64,000 nucleotides of DNA from Dongshaea marina (lineage in GTDB: Bacteria; Pseudomonadota; Gammaproteobacteria; Enterobacterales; Aeromonadaceae), in the NCBI RefSeq assembly GCF_003072645.1, contig NZ_CP028897.1:3857658-3921657 (forward strand). Direction: 5' to 3'. The notes beneath the pieces are model-generated. The model did not search any database. It was given only the letters and a program-made list of their open reading frames with translations, and was not told the origin of the DNA. The position numbers were made by a program, and so were the translations under genes. Shown one piece after another: positions 1 through 9,502 of the stretch (its first letter is position 1; each line of letters opens with the position of its first letter).

Positions 1-1410
1 TTGTCCATCGCCTTCTCCTTGGCATCCTCTTTCTTCTTACGCATCGAATTCAGCAGGGTCCGGTGCAGGATCTGAGAATAGATTGGTTTGCCACCCAACA
101 GCTGCGCAACCACGGTTGCCCCCAGGGTCGTCAGCATCATCGGCAGGATCAGCTGGTAGTTATCCGTCATCTCGGTCACCAGCACGATCCCTGTGATCGG
201 CGCCCGTACCGTCGCAGCAAACAGGGCACCCATTCCGGCAATCGCGAAAGTTCCGGCCTCAATATGCAGGTGGGGGAACAGCTCCATGAAACTATGGCCA
301 AAAAAGATCCCAAACAGAGTGCCCAGCGCCAGCATGGGAGCAAAGATCCCCCCGGGGCTCCGGAGCTAAAACAGAGCACGGTTGCGATGAGACGCATCAC
401 AAACAGCCCCAGGATCACGCTAAAGGCCATGCCCGTTTCGGTAAAGGTTGGAATCAGCTTGATCCCGCCTGTGGTGAGCTCAGGCACCGCAAAGGTCAGC
501 AGACCAAACACACCACCGAGCACAACCCCGATGATCACAAAGCGGCTGCGCTTGTTTTTATGGATCGCCTGGTAGCCATCCTGGGCCGACAGCACAAACT
601 TGTTGAAGAAAAAGCCCAGGAAACCGAAGCAGCAACCCATGGCAAGATACAGCCACAGGGTGTTGAGCGGCGGAGCCAGGTAACGGGGCAGCTCAATGAT
701 CGCCTGCTGGCCACGGTTTAATTGCAGCACTATGGTCGAAAGAATCGCCGACAGAGCGACCGCCTTGATGGCGATAAAGGAGTAGCGAAACTGGGGACGC
801 ATCTCCTCGATGACGAATAGGATCCCGGCAAGGGGAGCGTTGAAGGCGGCCGCCAGACCACCCGCTGCACCCGCAGCCAACAGAGCATGGGAGTGATCTC
901 TGTCCAGCTTGAAGATGTCACTGAGCATCTTACCGACATTCCCCCCATCTGCACCGAGGGTCCTTCACGCCCAAGCACCATACCGCTTCCCAGGGTACAA
1001 AGGCCTCCAAAAAACTTCACCGGCAACACCCGATACCAGCGAACCGGCCTGAGCTCATCCAAGGCCCCCTCAATCTCAGGGATCCCGGAACCACCCGCCT
1101 CAGGCGCAAACTTATGGGTCAGGTAGTAGCCTATTCCCCCCATGATACCGCTAATCACAAAGGCCGCGACAAGCAGGGTCCAGCCACTATGGGCTCCCAG
1201 ATAGAGATGGCGAAGTTCGATAATCTTATCGACCCCGATCTCAAACCAGGTACAGAGCTGACCGGCAATAATCCCGGTGAGTCCGGCCAGGACCAAAACC
1301 AGGGCGGGAGTCTTGTCGAAATCTTTAGAAAGAATACGGCGTACTATGCTTGGGGATTGAGCGTCGGACCGGGACTTGGTTCCGACTATTTCGTCATTAA
1401 GATCTACCAT
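1..1410 (-). pseudogene. clcA: ClcA-type H+/Cl- exchange transporter, two frameshifts, 3' end outside the window
   Basis: This gene encodes a ClC-family inner-membrane protein that exchanges chloride for protons. The family signatures are present: [21 protein letters not shown] (with the gating Glu) and VIEEMRPQFRYS (with the internal proton Glu), in the order of E. coli ClcA (about 473 residues). The reading frame breaks twice. At 941-946 (six C on the plus strand) one more base would restore MGGNVGKM. At 348-353 (again six C) one more base would restore GAPGGIFAP. After the second break the correct frame runs to position 1 without a stop, ending in a Lys-rich tail close to the expected C-terminus. 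The start is ATG at 1410. Both lesions are single-base losses in G/C runs, so sequencing error is as likely as true decay. Confidence 0.85.
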
Positions 1411-1599
1411 TGTTGCTGTTTCAGTTTATCCACTCAGGAGAGTTATCCATACCACATCCCGCAGACAGCTGTTCCCAGGCGATATAGCATCGCAAGCCAG
1501 CCGGTTCGGGATACCCAGGTCGTTATATTTTTGTTATATTCGGGGGCTTTTCACTGCCATGGCACAGCCCATTGCGATCAGGAAATCCAGGAGCCTGTA

Positions 1600-2880
1600 A
1601 TGTCCAGATCTGAGCAACTATTTGACAAAGCTCGTCAATCAATCCCCGGCGGGGTAAATTCTCCCGTGCGGGCATTCAAAGGGGTGGGTGGTACCCCTTG
1701 CTTTATTAACCGGGCCAATGGCGTACATCTGTACGATGCGGATGGCCACAGTTATATCGACTATGTCGGTTCCTGGGGGCCGATGATTCTTGGTCACAAT
1801 CACCCCAGGGTCAAACAGGCTGTGCAAGCAGCAGTTGAAAATGGCCTCAGCTATGGCGCCCCCACCGAAATTGAGGTGCTGATGGCCGAAAAGATCCGCA
1901 GCATTGTACCATCAATTGAACAGGTTCGCATGGTAAATTCCGGCACAGAGGCAACCATGAGTGCGGTACGCCTTGCCCGGGGCTATACCGGGCGCAGCAA
2001 GATCATCAAGTTTGAGGGCTGCTATCACGGCCATGTGGATTCGCTGCTGGTCAAGGCCGGTTCGGGAGCCCTGACCCTGGGAATGCCTAGCTCACCGGGG
2101 ATCCCCGAGGGAACCACCCGGGATACTCTGACCTGTGACTACAATGATCTGGAGTCGGTTGCCCAGGCGTTTGCCAAGCATGGGGATGATATCGCCGCAA
2201 TTATCGTCGAGCCGGTGGCGGGAAACATGAACTGTATTCCTCCCCAGCCCGGATTTCTCGAAGGCTTGCGTGAGCTGTGCGATCAGCACAAGGCGCTGCT
2301 TATTTTTGATGAGGTGATGACAGGCTTTCGGGTCGCCCACGGCGGCGCCCAGCAACATTATGGGATCACCCCGGATCTGACGACCCTGGGTAAGATCATC
2401 GGTGGCGGGATGCCGGTCGGGGCCTTTGGTGGCCGCCGCGAGATCATGCAGGCGATCGCCCCCTCCGGCCCTGTCTACCAGGCAGGGACTCTCTCAGGAA
2501 ACCCAATCGCCATGGCTGCAGGCCTGGCCACCCTGGAGGAGATCAGCAAGCCCGGAGTCTATGAGCAGCTCAACGAGCAAACTCAATACCTGGTCGATGG
2601 CATCGCTGCCGCCGCAAAAAAAGCTGGGATCCCCCTTGCCACCAACCGGGTCGGCGCCATGTTTGGCCTGTTCTTTACCGACGAGCCTGAGGTCAGCAAT
2701 TATCAGCAAGCCTGTGCCTGCGATCAGGAGCGTTTTACCCGCTTCTTTCATGGCATGCTGGAAAAGGGAGTCTACCTGGCCCCCTCCGCCTTCGAGGCTG
2801 GCTTTGTCTCCCTGGCCCATGACAAGGCAGCCCTGGATACCACCATTTCCAAAGCCTCCGAGGTGTTTGCCAGCCTATAG
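1600..2880 (+). CDS. hemL: Glutamate-1-semialdehyde 2,1-aminomutase
   Basis: The product is a PLP enzyme converting glutamate-1-semialdehyde to 5-aminolevulinate, the last step of the C5 route into haem biosynthesis, acting in the cytoplasm as a dimer. The 426-residue length is typical of the family. Visible family features are the N-terminal [13 protein letters not shown], the [11 protein letters not shown] segment, FDEVMTGFR and the PLP-lysine motif [17 protein letters not shown] with Lys265. The reading frame is open far upstream, but ATG at 1600 is chosen because of the family N-terminus ([11 protein letters not shown]) and a CAGGAG ribosome site at 1588-1593. It is divergent from clcA and followed by a MOSC/reductase gene on the same strand after 133 bp. 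No sign of transfer or damage. Confidence 0.97.
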   Translation: MSRSEQLFDKARQSIPGGVNSPVRAFKGVGGTPCFINRANGVHLYDADGHSYIDYVGSWGPMILGHNHPRVKQAVQAAVENGLSYGAPTEIEVLMAEKIRSIVPSIEQVRMVNSGTEATMSAVRLARGYTGRSKIIKFEGCYHGHVDSLLVKAGSGALTLGMPSSPGIPEGTTRDTLTCDYNDLESVAQAFAKHGDDIAAIIVEPVAGNMNCIPPQPGFLEGLRELCDQHKALLIFDEVMTGFRVAHGGAQQHYGITPDLTTLGKIIGGGMPVGAFGGRREIMQAIAPSGPVYQAGTLSGNPIAMAAGLATLEEISKPGVYEQLNEQTQYLVDGIAAAAKKAGIPLATNRVGAMFGLFFTDEPEVSNYQQACACDQERFTRFFHGMLEKGVYLAPSAFEAGFVSLAHDKAALDTTISKASEVFASL

Positions 2881-2904
2881 TTCTGACTCCGGCCCGCTGT
2901 AAAT

Positions 2905-2923
2905 GGGAGGGGCCCCCCTCCCG
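2905..2923 (+). terminator. GC-rich hairpin after hemL
   Basis: A GGGAGGGG / CCCCTCCC palindrome lies 25 bp after the hemL stop. It is not followed by a T run, so a Rho-independent terminator is only possible. Confidence 0.3.
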
Positions 2924-3013
2924 CTGTGAGATGCCTGCAGGGTGTCACCCTCATCATCTACTGTTCCTACCTGTACCTTACCGGTATACTCGCCCAAAAA
3001 GCGAGGAGCCAAG

Positions 3014-4933
3014 ATGTCTGTGACGCCGATTCTCAGTGATTGCTTTATCTATCCGATTAAATCGGTCCGGGGAGTGTCTCTCTCCCAAAGCTGGGTCGAA
3101 GAGCGGGGCCTTAGTTTTGATCGCCGTTACCTGCTGGTACGCCCCGGCGGGGAGTTCATTACCGCCCGAAGCCATCACAAGCTATGCCTGGTGCGCGCCA
3201 GCCTGCATCCGGATGGGATAAATATCAGTGCTCCCATGATGAAGCGGCATCTTGAGATCCGCCCGGAAAAATTCAGCCATATCTACCGTGAGGTCAGGGT
3301 GTGGGGCAGCACCATTGAGGGACGCCATTGTCACCCGGATTATGATGCCTGGTTTAGCGCATTCTTAGGCGAGCCCTGTCAGCTCTATTTCATGGACAAG
3401 CATAGCCATCGCCCCCTGAAACGCCATCCGGAGCGGGAGCTAAGCTTTGCCGATGGAGCCCCGGTGTTGCTCACCAGCCAAAGCTCACTCGATGCCCTCA
3501 ACCTGCGATGTACCGAAACCATAGAGATGCGCCAGTTTCGCCCCAACCTGGTGGTGAGTGGCTCTTTCCCCTTTGCCGAGGATAGCTGGAAGAAAATTCG
3601 TATCGGCGAGGTGAAGTTCGAGGCGATGAAGCCCTCGGTGCGCTGTAACTTTACCACTTTGAATCCGCAGACAGCCGAGCCCAGTGCCGCCAATGAGCCA
3701 CTTCAGACCCTGCTGGAGTTCAGAAAAGTTCAGGGTAAAAATGAGGTGGTGTTTGGGATCAACTTTCGCCCCCTCAACTCGGGGCAGATCCAATCGGGCG
3801 ATGCTATCGAGATCCTTGAGTTACGTGAACCAGAATCGTATCCGGATCACAGCCATCCACTGCCGGCGCTACCTGTGCCAGCAGAGCTCCCCTCCTGGCC
3901 TGCAGGGCAAGCCCTGGAGTTACGCTGTATCGGCATTGAGCAGCTGACCCCGACCACCCGAAGCTTTCACCTGCGACCCGAGCTGCCCTTAGCCCCGCAC
4001 TACCTGCCGGGGCAGTATCTGACCCTGGAGCTGGAGATCGAAGGTCAGCGGGTCAATCGCTGTTATACCCTCTCCTCCTCGCCGTCCCGCCCGTTGGATC
4101 TCACCATCACGGTAAAGCAGGTCCCGGGCGGCCTGGTCTCCAACTATCTACATCAGAACTTGAAGATTGGCTCGACTCTCAGGGCCCTTGCCCCCGCCGG
4201 AGAGTTTCATATCAGGCGGGCCCGTCGCAACAAGCTTGCGTTACTCAGCGCCGGGAGCGGGATCACCCCAATGCTCAGCATGGCCCGCTGGCTCACCGAT
4301 ACCCAGGCACAGCTGGATATCGAGTTTATTTATAGCGCCAGTAACCGCCAGGAGCTTATCGCCGCCGATGAGCTGCGGCTGCTGGCCCGTAAAAACCTCT
4401 ACCTGAAACTGCATTTTATTCTGAGCCGCCCCAATGCCTCTGACGCCTGGAGTGGCCTGCGAGGCAGGCTCGATCAGCGCAAACTAGAGATGTTGGTGCC
4501 GGATCTGGGCGAGCGTAGCCTGTTTGTCTGTGGATCAGAAGATTTTATGACGATGGCCAGTGAAGCCTGCCAGCAACTGGGACTGGAGCCGGAGCACTAT
4601 CTGAGTGAAAGCTTTGGGACTCCACCGGAAACAACCAAGTCCTCTGAATGTCAAAGCACAGCGCCGGTGACTCTGGAGTTCAGCTCCTGGGATCAAACCG
4701 TTCGGGGCTCAACAGGGGAAACCCTGCTTCTGCAAGCGGAGCAAGCCGGCGTTGAGATCGATTCAGGGTGCCGCAGCGGTGTCTGTGGCATCTGCCGGAT
4801 CAAGCTACTGCATGGCGAGGTGCACACCATGCGAACAGGCCCCCTGACCGCCGATGAGCTAAACCAGGGGCAGGTGCTCGCCTGCTCCTGCAAGCCACTG
4901 TCGGATCTCGTCATTGAAAAGATAGAAAGTTAA
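3014..4933 (+). CDS. MOSC-domain protein fused to a ferredoxin reductase and a 2Fe-2S ferredoxin
   Basis: This is a 639-residue fusion. Residues about 1-270 are a YcbX-like MOSC N-domain plus MOSC domain, including FRPNLVVSG and the Cys motif RCNFTTLNP that in this family handles molybdenum-cofactor sulfur. Residues about 300-530 are a flavin reductase: the FAD motif RCYTLSSSP and the nucleotide motif LLSAGSGITPMLSM. Residues about 550-639 are a plant-type ferredoxin with a C-x4-C-x2-C cluster (CRSGVCGIC) and a distal Cys in LACSC. E. coli YcbX has MOSC plus ferredoxin but no reductase module and relies on a separate reductase for N-hydroxylated base detoxification. Here electron supply appears built in. 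That role is inference from the family. The start at 3014 has a GAGGAG site just upstream. Confidence 0.85.
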   Translation: MSVTPILSDCFIYPIKSVRGVSLSQSWVEERGLSFDRRYLLVRPGGEFITARSHHKLCLVRASLHPDGINISAPMMKRHLEIRPEKFSHIYREVRVWGSTIEGRHCHPDYDAWFSAFLGEPCQLYFMDKHSHRPLKRHPERELSFADGAPVLLTSQSSLDALNLRCTETIEMRQFRPNLVVSGSFPFAEDSWKKIRIGEVKFEAMKPSVRCNFTTLNPQTAEPSAANEPLQTLLEFRKVQGKNEVVFGINFRPLNSGQIQSGDAIEILELREPESYPDHSHPLPALPVPAELPSWPAGQALELRCIGIEQLTPTTRSFHLRPELPLAPHYLPGQYLTLELEIEGQRVNRCYTLSSSPSRPLDLTITVKQVPGGLVSNYLHQNLKIGSTLRALAPAGEFHIRRARRNKLALLSAGSGITPMLSMARWLTDTQAQLDIEFIYSASNRQELIAADELRLLARKNLYLKLHFILSRPNASDAWSGLRGRLDQRKLEMLVPDLGERSLFVCGSEDFMTMASEACQQLGLEPEHYLSESFGTPPETTKSSECQSTAPVTLEFSSWDQTVRGSTGETLLLQAEQAGVEIDSGCRSGVCGICRIKLLHGEVHTMRTGPLTADELNQGQVLACSCKPLSDLVIEKIES

Positions 4934-4954
4934 CTCACACCTTACAAAGATGTT

Positions 4955-4977
4955 GGGCCTTTTTCATACAAAGGCCC
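4955..4977. terminator. Bidirectional terminator hairpin
   Basis: GGGCCTTT and AAAGGCCC form a perfect 8-bp stem with a 7-nt loop, between the convergent MOSC fusion (ends 4933) and the small secreted gene (ends 4995). T-rich and A-rich flanks in the stem suit termination from both sides. Confidence 0.65.
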
Positions 4978-4994
4978 ATATTAGCTGATGTAGA

Positions 4995-5414
4995 TTATTG
5001 GCAGGTATGATTAAAGATGTAGTAGCGACTATGACTGGCACCATCCAGCACCTGGTCATAGAGGGTCCCTGTCTGTAATACGCACAGGGTATCGCCGGCC
5101 TTTAGGTATTGAGCCTGTCCACTGTGAATAGAAGCGTTAGCAAATTGAGTTGCCTGATGATGATGGTATTCAATCTTCTTTTCTAAATAGTGGCGAACAT
5201 CTGCTTCCTGGCTAAAGCCTATCCGCTCTTTACTGAGGGTCCAGCGATGGGTTGCGTCACACTGTGACAGATCATGGGTCTCGAAATCTGACGTTGGATG
5301 CAGCTTAGCTTGTCCCAACTGTTGATTAGCATCCGGAAAAAATTGCCACTGGGCAGTGGCAGCACCTGCGTACATCACAGATAACGCCAGGAACATATTC
5401 GTAATAAGCTTCAT
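4995..5414 (-). CDS. Small secreted protein of unknown function
   Basis: I do not recognise this 139-residue protein. It starts with a clear Sec signal peptide (MKLITNMFLALSVMYAGAATAQ, cleavage probably after ATA), so the mature protein of about 117 residues should be periplasmic. It has three Cys (in LSQCDATH, TLCVLQTG and the C-terminal HTCQ), a His-rich stretch (EYHHHQATQF) and ends with the Cys-Gln pair, which suggests a disulfide. The start ATG at 5414 is preceded by GGGAG. It stands alone, convergent to the MOSC fusion and ending 160 bp before IS21 copy 1. The coding call rests on the signal peptide, ribosome site and intact frame. Confidence 0.6.
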   Translation of the reverse strand: MKLITNMFLALSVMYAGAATAQWQFFPDANQQLGQAKLHPTSDFETHDLSQCDATHRWTLSKERIGFSQEADVRHYLEKKIEYHHHQATQFANASIHSGQAQYLKAGDTLCVLQTGTLYDQVLDGASHSRYYIFNHTCQ

Positions 5415-5590
5415 CGCTCACACTCCCTGTGTTTATTCGGTAAATGCTAAGCCATCATCCTGACGGCTGCTGAAAATAGGTCGGTAATACAGGCAACTCT
5501 ATTTTGTTGATTGCATTTTATACAGCGCAAAAAGCGCAGCGTCAATCTGGTCACAATGGTAGTTACCAATACCGGTGCGTTTTTTGGTCC

Positions 5591-5678
5591 ATCGCGATCA
5601 CCCAATAAGATCGATAGCGATCACTGAATAATATCGATCGCGATCGCTCAATAATATCGATGGCGATCACTTTTGAGT
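5591..5678 (+). repeat. Tandem 23-bp repeats at the IS21 left end
   Basis: Four units start at 5591 (short), 5610, 5633 and 5656, each of the form ATCGATNGCGATCACT plus AATAAT. A related GGTGATCGGC lies near 5690, and the right end has GGTGATCGCCATCGCGAT. Multiple terminal repeats are typical transposase-binding sites of IS21 elements. Confidence 0.75.
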
Positions 5679-5809
5679 TTTATATTATTGGGTGATCGGC
5701 ATGAATATTATGCAGTCCCGACCGAAATGTTATTCATTTCAACTCCCGTTTCGCAGGTGTTTTTTTAACCGGCTATGCTCTCTGTTTGACCTCGAGCGGA
5801 GAGCCAGCC

Positions 5810-7357
5810 ATGCCAACGGTGCATATCACCATGCGAAAACTCAAAGAGATCCTCAGACTCAAGTACCAAGGCGGCCTGAGTCACCGCCAGATCGCAAGCA
5901 GCCTGTCTGTGTCTCCGTCGACTGTGTCCAATTACTGCAAAAGGGCCCAACAGATGGGGCTATGCCAATGGCCTCTGCCTGCTGAGTGGGATGAAGAGCG
6001 GCTGCGCCGTGAGTTCCTTGAGACCCGGATCACGGTTCGTCAGACACCTCCTCTGCCGGATTGGGCCGTGGCCCATCAGGAGCTCAGACGCAAAGGGATG
6101 ACGCTACAACTCCTGTGGGAGGAGTATGCTGAGCGACATCCCAAGAACCACTACAGCTATAACCATTACTGCATGCGTTATCGTGAGTGGCGTAAATGCC
6201 AGTCTCCCTCAATGCGTCAGAGCCATAAAGCCGGTGAAAAACTGTTTGTTGATTACTGCGGTCCAACCGTGCCCATCGTGGATCCGAGGACTGGGGAGGA
6301 GCGTCGGGCTCAGATCTTTGTCGCTGTGATGGGTGCATCCAGCTACACCTACGCCGATGCAACCTTGAGTCAGGGGCTGGAAGACTGGGTGATGAGCCAT
6401 AAACGGGCCTTCGAATTTCTGGGGGGAGTACCAGAGATGATCGTTCCGGATAATCTCAAAAGCGGAGTCAGTAGAGCGTGTCGCTACGAGCCAGATCTCA
6501 ATCCTACCTATCAGCAGCTGGCTGCACACTATGGTGTTGCAGTGCTTCCTGCCCGTCCTTACAAGCCCAAAGATAAAGCCAAGGCTGAGGTGGGCGTGCA
6601 GATCGTTGAGCGCTGGATCCTGGCAAAACTGCGCCATGAGACCTTCTTCAGTCTGGCTCAGCTAAACCAGCGGATCGGGGCTCTGCTCACCGAGTTGAAC
6701 AATCGCCCGTTCAAGAAGCTGCCGGGAAGCCGTAAATCACAGTTTGAATTGCTAGACAAACCGGTGCTCAAATCGCTGCCTCAAAACCCCTATCAGTTCA
6801 CCCGGGTGAAGGCGGTTCGGGTTCATATCGACTATCACATCGAGCTCGACAAGCACTACTACTCGGTTCCCTATACCCTGCTCAAACGCAAGCTTGAAGC
6901 GCATATCTGCGACAACCTGGTACGGATCTATCATGGTGGTCGCTGTGTCGCGACACATCCACGCAGCTATCAGCAGGGAGGGCAAACCACCCACCCCGAT
7001 CATATGCCGGTCGCACACCAAAAGCAGATGCAATGGACCCCGGGACGCTTTCTGAACTGGGCTCAGGAGATAGGCCCCTCCACGCTTGCGGTGATCAAAC
7101 AGCTGCTCTACCGAAAGTCCCACCCGGAGCTTGGATATCGGGCCAGCCTTGGGATCCTCAACCTGGAAAAGCGATATGGACGCCCCCGCTTAGAAGCGGC
7201 CTGCCAGCGAGCAGACCGAACGGGCGTTTACTATCAGAAAGGGATCCGCTCCATCCTGGAAAAGGGGCTGGATGGCCAGCCACTGCCCGAAACTCAGCCG
7301 GATCGTCTGGCGGAGCTCACTCACCTCAATATCCGTGGCTCAGGCTACTATCACTAA
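5810..7357 (+). CDS. istA: IS21-family transposase IstA
   Basis: This is the 515-residue DDE transposase of IS21 copy 1. It has an N-terminal helix-turn-helix (GGLSHRQIASSLSVSPSTVSNY, about residues 18-40), an integrase-core region with FVDYCGPTVPI (first Asp) and MIVPDNLKSGV (second Asp), and a third acidic residue in KAKAEVGVQIVERWI. A TTG lies eight codons upstream, but ATG at 5810 is preferred because GCGGAGAG sits just before it and the protein then begins MPTVHITMRKLKEILRL like its relatives. It is followed after 9 bp by istB. Confidence 0.93.
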   Translation: MPTVHITMRKLKEILRLKYQGGLSHRQIASSLSVSPSTVSNYCKRAQQMGLCQWPLPAEWDEERLRREFLETRITVRQTPPLPDWAVAHQELRRKGMTLQLLWEEYAERHPKNHYSYNHYCMRYREWRKCQSPSMRQSHKAGEKLFVDYCGPTVPIVDPRTGEERRAQIFVAVMGASSYTYADATLSQGLEDWVMSHKRAFEFLGGVPEMIVPDNLKSGVSRACRYEPDLNPTYQQLAAHYGVAVLPARPYKPKDKAKAEVGVQIVERWILAKLRHETFFSLAQLNQRIGALLTELNNRPFKKLPGSRKSQFELLDKPVLKSLPQNPYQFTRVKAVRVHIDYHIELDKHYYSVPYTLLKRKLEAHICDNLVRIYHGGRCVATHPRSYQQGGQTTHPDHMPVAHQKQMQWTPGRFLNWAQEIGPSTLAVIKQLLYRKSHPELGYRASLGILNLEKRYGRPRLEAACQRADRTGVYYQKGIRSILEKGLDGQPLPETQPDRLAELTHLNIRGSGYYH

Positions 7358-7366
7358 GGATCAAAG

Positions 7367-8122
7367 ATGACAGAACAACTCAAACAGCAACTTCGGGAGC
7401 TGAAACTAAGTGGTATCCGGGATGCCCTGGAAAGGCAACATCAGCAACCCGGGCACTACCAGGAACTCGGGTTCGAAGAGCGACTCAGCCTGCTGCTGGA
7501 GCAGGAGCTGACGGATCGGTCTCAGCGGCGGATCGAGCGCCTTATCAAGCAGGCCCGATTCCGGCTGCAGGCAAATCTGGAGCAACTGGATTATCGAAGT
7601 GATCGCGGCTTGCATAGAGCCCAGATCCGCTCACTGGCAGAGGGATACTGGCTTAGCCTGGGGCAGACTCTGATCCTGACCGGGGCGACCGGGTGCGGGA
7701 AAACCTATCTGGCCTGCGCCCTGGGCCATCACTTCTGTCTGCAGGGACTCGGGGTTCGCTACTTCCGGTTTAAAGAGCTGCTGGAGCAACTGCAGCTGGC
7801 TCAGGCTGATGGCAGCTATCGAAAGCTGATGGTTCAGTTGAGAAACACGCCGCTTCTGATCCTCGATGACTGGGGACTGGAGTCGCTGAATGCGCTTCAG
7901 CGTAGCGATCTACTGGAGTTAATCGATGCTCGCCATGGTCACGGAGCCACACTGATCGGCAGCCAGCTTCCGCTGGAGCACTGGCACACAATGATCGGTG
8001 AATCAACCCATGCGGATGCGATCCTGGATCGTCTGGTTCATGGAGCGATCCGTGTAGAATTATGCGGAGAATCGATGAGAAAAATCACCGCAGAGTTGAC
8101 GGATGCCGATCACTCAGGGTAA
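7367..8122 (+). CDS. istB: IS21-family ATPase helper IstB
   Basis: A 251-residue AAA+ ATPase that assists IstA in target selection. It has the Walker A motif GATGCGKT (about residues 106-113), Walker B LLILDDWGLE (about residues 163-172), and the DnaC-like layout of IstB proteins with a helical N-terminal part. It starts 9 bp after istA, which points to one transcript. It matches the copy at 21328-22083. Confidence 0.94.
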   Translation: MTEQLKQQLRELKLSGIRDALERQHQQPGHYQELGFEERLSLLLEQELTDRSQRRIERLIKQARFRLQANLEQLDYRSDRGLHRAQIRSLAEGYWLSLGQTLILTGATGCGKTYLACALGHHFCLQGLGVRYFRFKELLEQLQLAQADGSYRKLMVQLRNTPLLILDDWGLESLNALQRSDLLELIDARHGHGATLIGSQLPLEHWHTMIGESTHADAILDRLVHGAIRVELCGESMRKITAELTDADHSG

Positions 8123-8268
8123 AAAATAACCCAGTCTGTGAGACGGGATGTTGAGGTGATCGACATCATATTATTCGGTGATCGCCATCGCGATAATACG
8201 CAACCGAGTGGCAACGGGTCAGGGGGACTGCTCACCCAGTCCCCCTAACAACCCCGAGGGTGTCCCCC

Positions 8269-8398
8269 GATTCGCGATCATCCTCAGAGTCACTGGTTTT
8301 TGAGATACACAGAAACGAGCCATCCATGGCTCGGCCCTGCTTTCAGGATATCCATATCCTTCAATCTCAAACTCCAGCGTGACTCTTCGGTGCGAATC
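8269..8398 (-). repeat. 130-bp nested-stem element, copy A
   Basis: Outer arms GATTCGC and GCGAATC enclose AGAGTCAC/GTGACTC, then TTTGAGAT/ATCTCAAA, then two inner hairpins: CGAGCC-GGCTCG (8316-8333) and AGGATAT-cc-ATATCCT (8345-8360). Nearly the same sequence as copy D at 35032-35161. Confidence 0.75.
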
Positions 8399-8472
8399 AA
8401 AGGGGAAATTACCCCCCGTCAGCGAGCGCCGAGGCGAACCGTAGAGAACTCAGGTTGAGCGGCAAGGGTGAC

Positions 8473-8580
8473 GTTTCTCCCAGAGAAACAGAACGAGAGG
8501 CAGGATGCCGAACTGGGAGGGCTTATCATGGATGATAAGCAGCGTGAGAATGCAGTCAAAACAGGGACGTTTTGTCTGCA
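8473..8580 (+). repeat. Paired-hairpin element, copy 1
   Basis: Hairpin alpha GTTTCTC-cca-GAGAAAC (8473-8489), a 31-nt linker containing GATGCCGAACTGG, hairpin beta GCTTATC-atggat-GATAAGC (8521-8540), and a third stem TGCAGTCAAAAC / GTTTTGTCTGCA (8551-8580). Other copies keep the pairing with different bases. Confidence 0.7.
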
Positions 8581-9050
8581 TGCTACCTTAATTTTCAGGA
8601 AAGCCGAGGGTTCAGCGAGGTCCGGGGCGTCCCGGGAGATGCACACCGTTAACGCCCTCCATGGCTAACACGGCATTCAGACTTCCTTGTCTATCAGAGA
8701 AAGCGGACGAGTGTATCCCTGCCATACATGGATGTATTAATGCCGTGGAAGGCAGGATGCCTGAGAACGGCTTCTTGCCTGCCGCCAGCCAGCGCTGGCA
8801 TTACTCTGTGCCTCAGGCACAAATCCAGCCGGCTGCAAGCCACGCAACCAAAATACCCGGGTATCCCTGGGAGTACAGAGGGGTTGGACAAGCAACCCCC
8901 TCTGGCTGCTGTCGGCAGTCCGGCAATTGTGCCTCTGGCACAAAGTAGCTGTTCGCAGGTCAAACAGCACCAGTTTATCCTATGGATAGCGAAGTTGTGT
9001 CTAGCCACTCAGCTATCAGGCCCTGGCATCAGGGCCATAAAACATAGAGG

Positions 9051-9476
9051 CTACCCCGTGCCACCTAACCTGGGTGGCAGGATCTCAAATCTGGGCACTC
9101 CCTCAGGGAAAACGGCCCAGCTGGGAGCGTGAGCCGTATAGATCAGCATCTGGGGGGAAAAGCCCTCGCTATCATCCAGGGTTGATGCGCCGACCGAATA
9201 GAAGTTGCCAATCTCTACCCTGATCGCAACCGTGGTCCCACAGTCCGCGCAAAAAAGATGCTCCATCTTCTTGCCCGAATCTCCCAGCCGGGTGTATACG
9301 CTGGGAGCTCCCCGGGTAAAACTAAAGTTTTCCAGGGGCACCCACAAACCAAACCACTTATCCGAACCTGAGTGCCTCTGGCAGCTATGGCAGTAACAAA
9401 ATACCTGATTAACAGGCTCTCCCTCAAATTGATACTCAAGCTTGCCACAGCCACAACGCCCCAGATGTTTATCCAT
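9051..9476 (-). CDS. GFA-family (glutathione-dependent formaldehyde-activating-like) zinc protein
   Basis: A 141-residue protein of the GFA/CENP-V superfamily. It shows the expected zinc ligands: the N-terminal CGCG pair (residues 8-10), the CYCHSCQRHSG motif (about residues 27-37) and FCADCGTTV (about residues 75-83). GFA proteins bind zinc and some activate formaldehyde with glutathione, but most members have no proven substrate, so the activity is not assigned here. The ATG at 9476 is preceded by AAGGAA. Its 3' end lies right beside repeat block R1; the gene is transcribed alone. Confidence 0.85.
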   Translation of the reverse strand: MDKHLGRCGCGKLEYQFEGEPVNQVFCYCHSCQRHSGSDKWFGLWVPLENFSFTRGAPSVYTRLGDSGKKMEHLFCADCGTTVAIRVEIGNFYSVGASTLDDSEGFSPQMLIYTAHAPSWAVFPEGVPRFEILPPRLGGTG

Positions 9477-9502
9477 ATTGGTTCATTCCTTCGAAGTTAT
9501 GT

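Larger units (their letters stand above)
5576..8202 (+). mobile_element. IS21-family insertion sequence, copy 1 (2627 bp)
   Basis: Ends were fixed by comparison with the second copy at 21248-23874, which has the same length and matches wherever I compared them. The element begins TGCGTTTTTTGG and ends GATAATACGCA, giving the TG...CA termini usual for IS21. It carries istA and istB. Outside the ends the two copies differ. The bases flanking copy 1 (AATACCGG left, ACCGAGTG right) are not a direct repeat, so it lacks the 8-bp duplication seen at copy 2. Its right flank falls inside the intergenic repeat family but its left flank does not. This suggests a deletion or recombination at the left side after insertion. 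Confidence 0.95.
8203..9045. repeat. Intergenic repeat block R1
   Basis: No convincing gene. Reading rightwards: an AGGGGGACTG...CAGTCCCCCT hairpin (8220-8247), the 130-bp nested stem element (8269-8398), a GTCAGCGAGCGCCGAGG segment (about 8418), the paired-hairpin element (8473-8580), a CCGGGGCGTCCCGGG palindrome (about 8622-8637), then short 6-3-6 hairpins, for example TGTGCC-tca-GGCACA at 8807-8821 and TGTGCC-tct-GGCACA at 8928-8942. The same modules recur in blocks near 12.9, 20.9/23.9, 28.5, 35.0, 37.9, 40.2, 56.3 and 63.0 kb. Confidence 0.8.

Noticed and set aside
1114-1599. Upstream extension of hemL (162 extra codons)
   Set aside because: It overlaps clcA on the other strand, has no family similarity and the ribosome site is at 1588-1593.
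6209-6637. Frames antisense to istA (also at the second copy)
   Set aside because: Shadows of the transposase gene; present identically in both copies only because the IS is duplicated.
8661-9132. Overlapping open frames within repeat block R1
   Set aside because: They run through repeat modules, in different frames in each copy, and encode low-quality sequence full of Cys, Pro and Arg.
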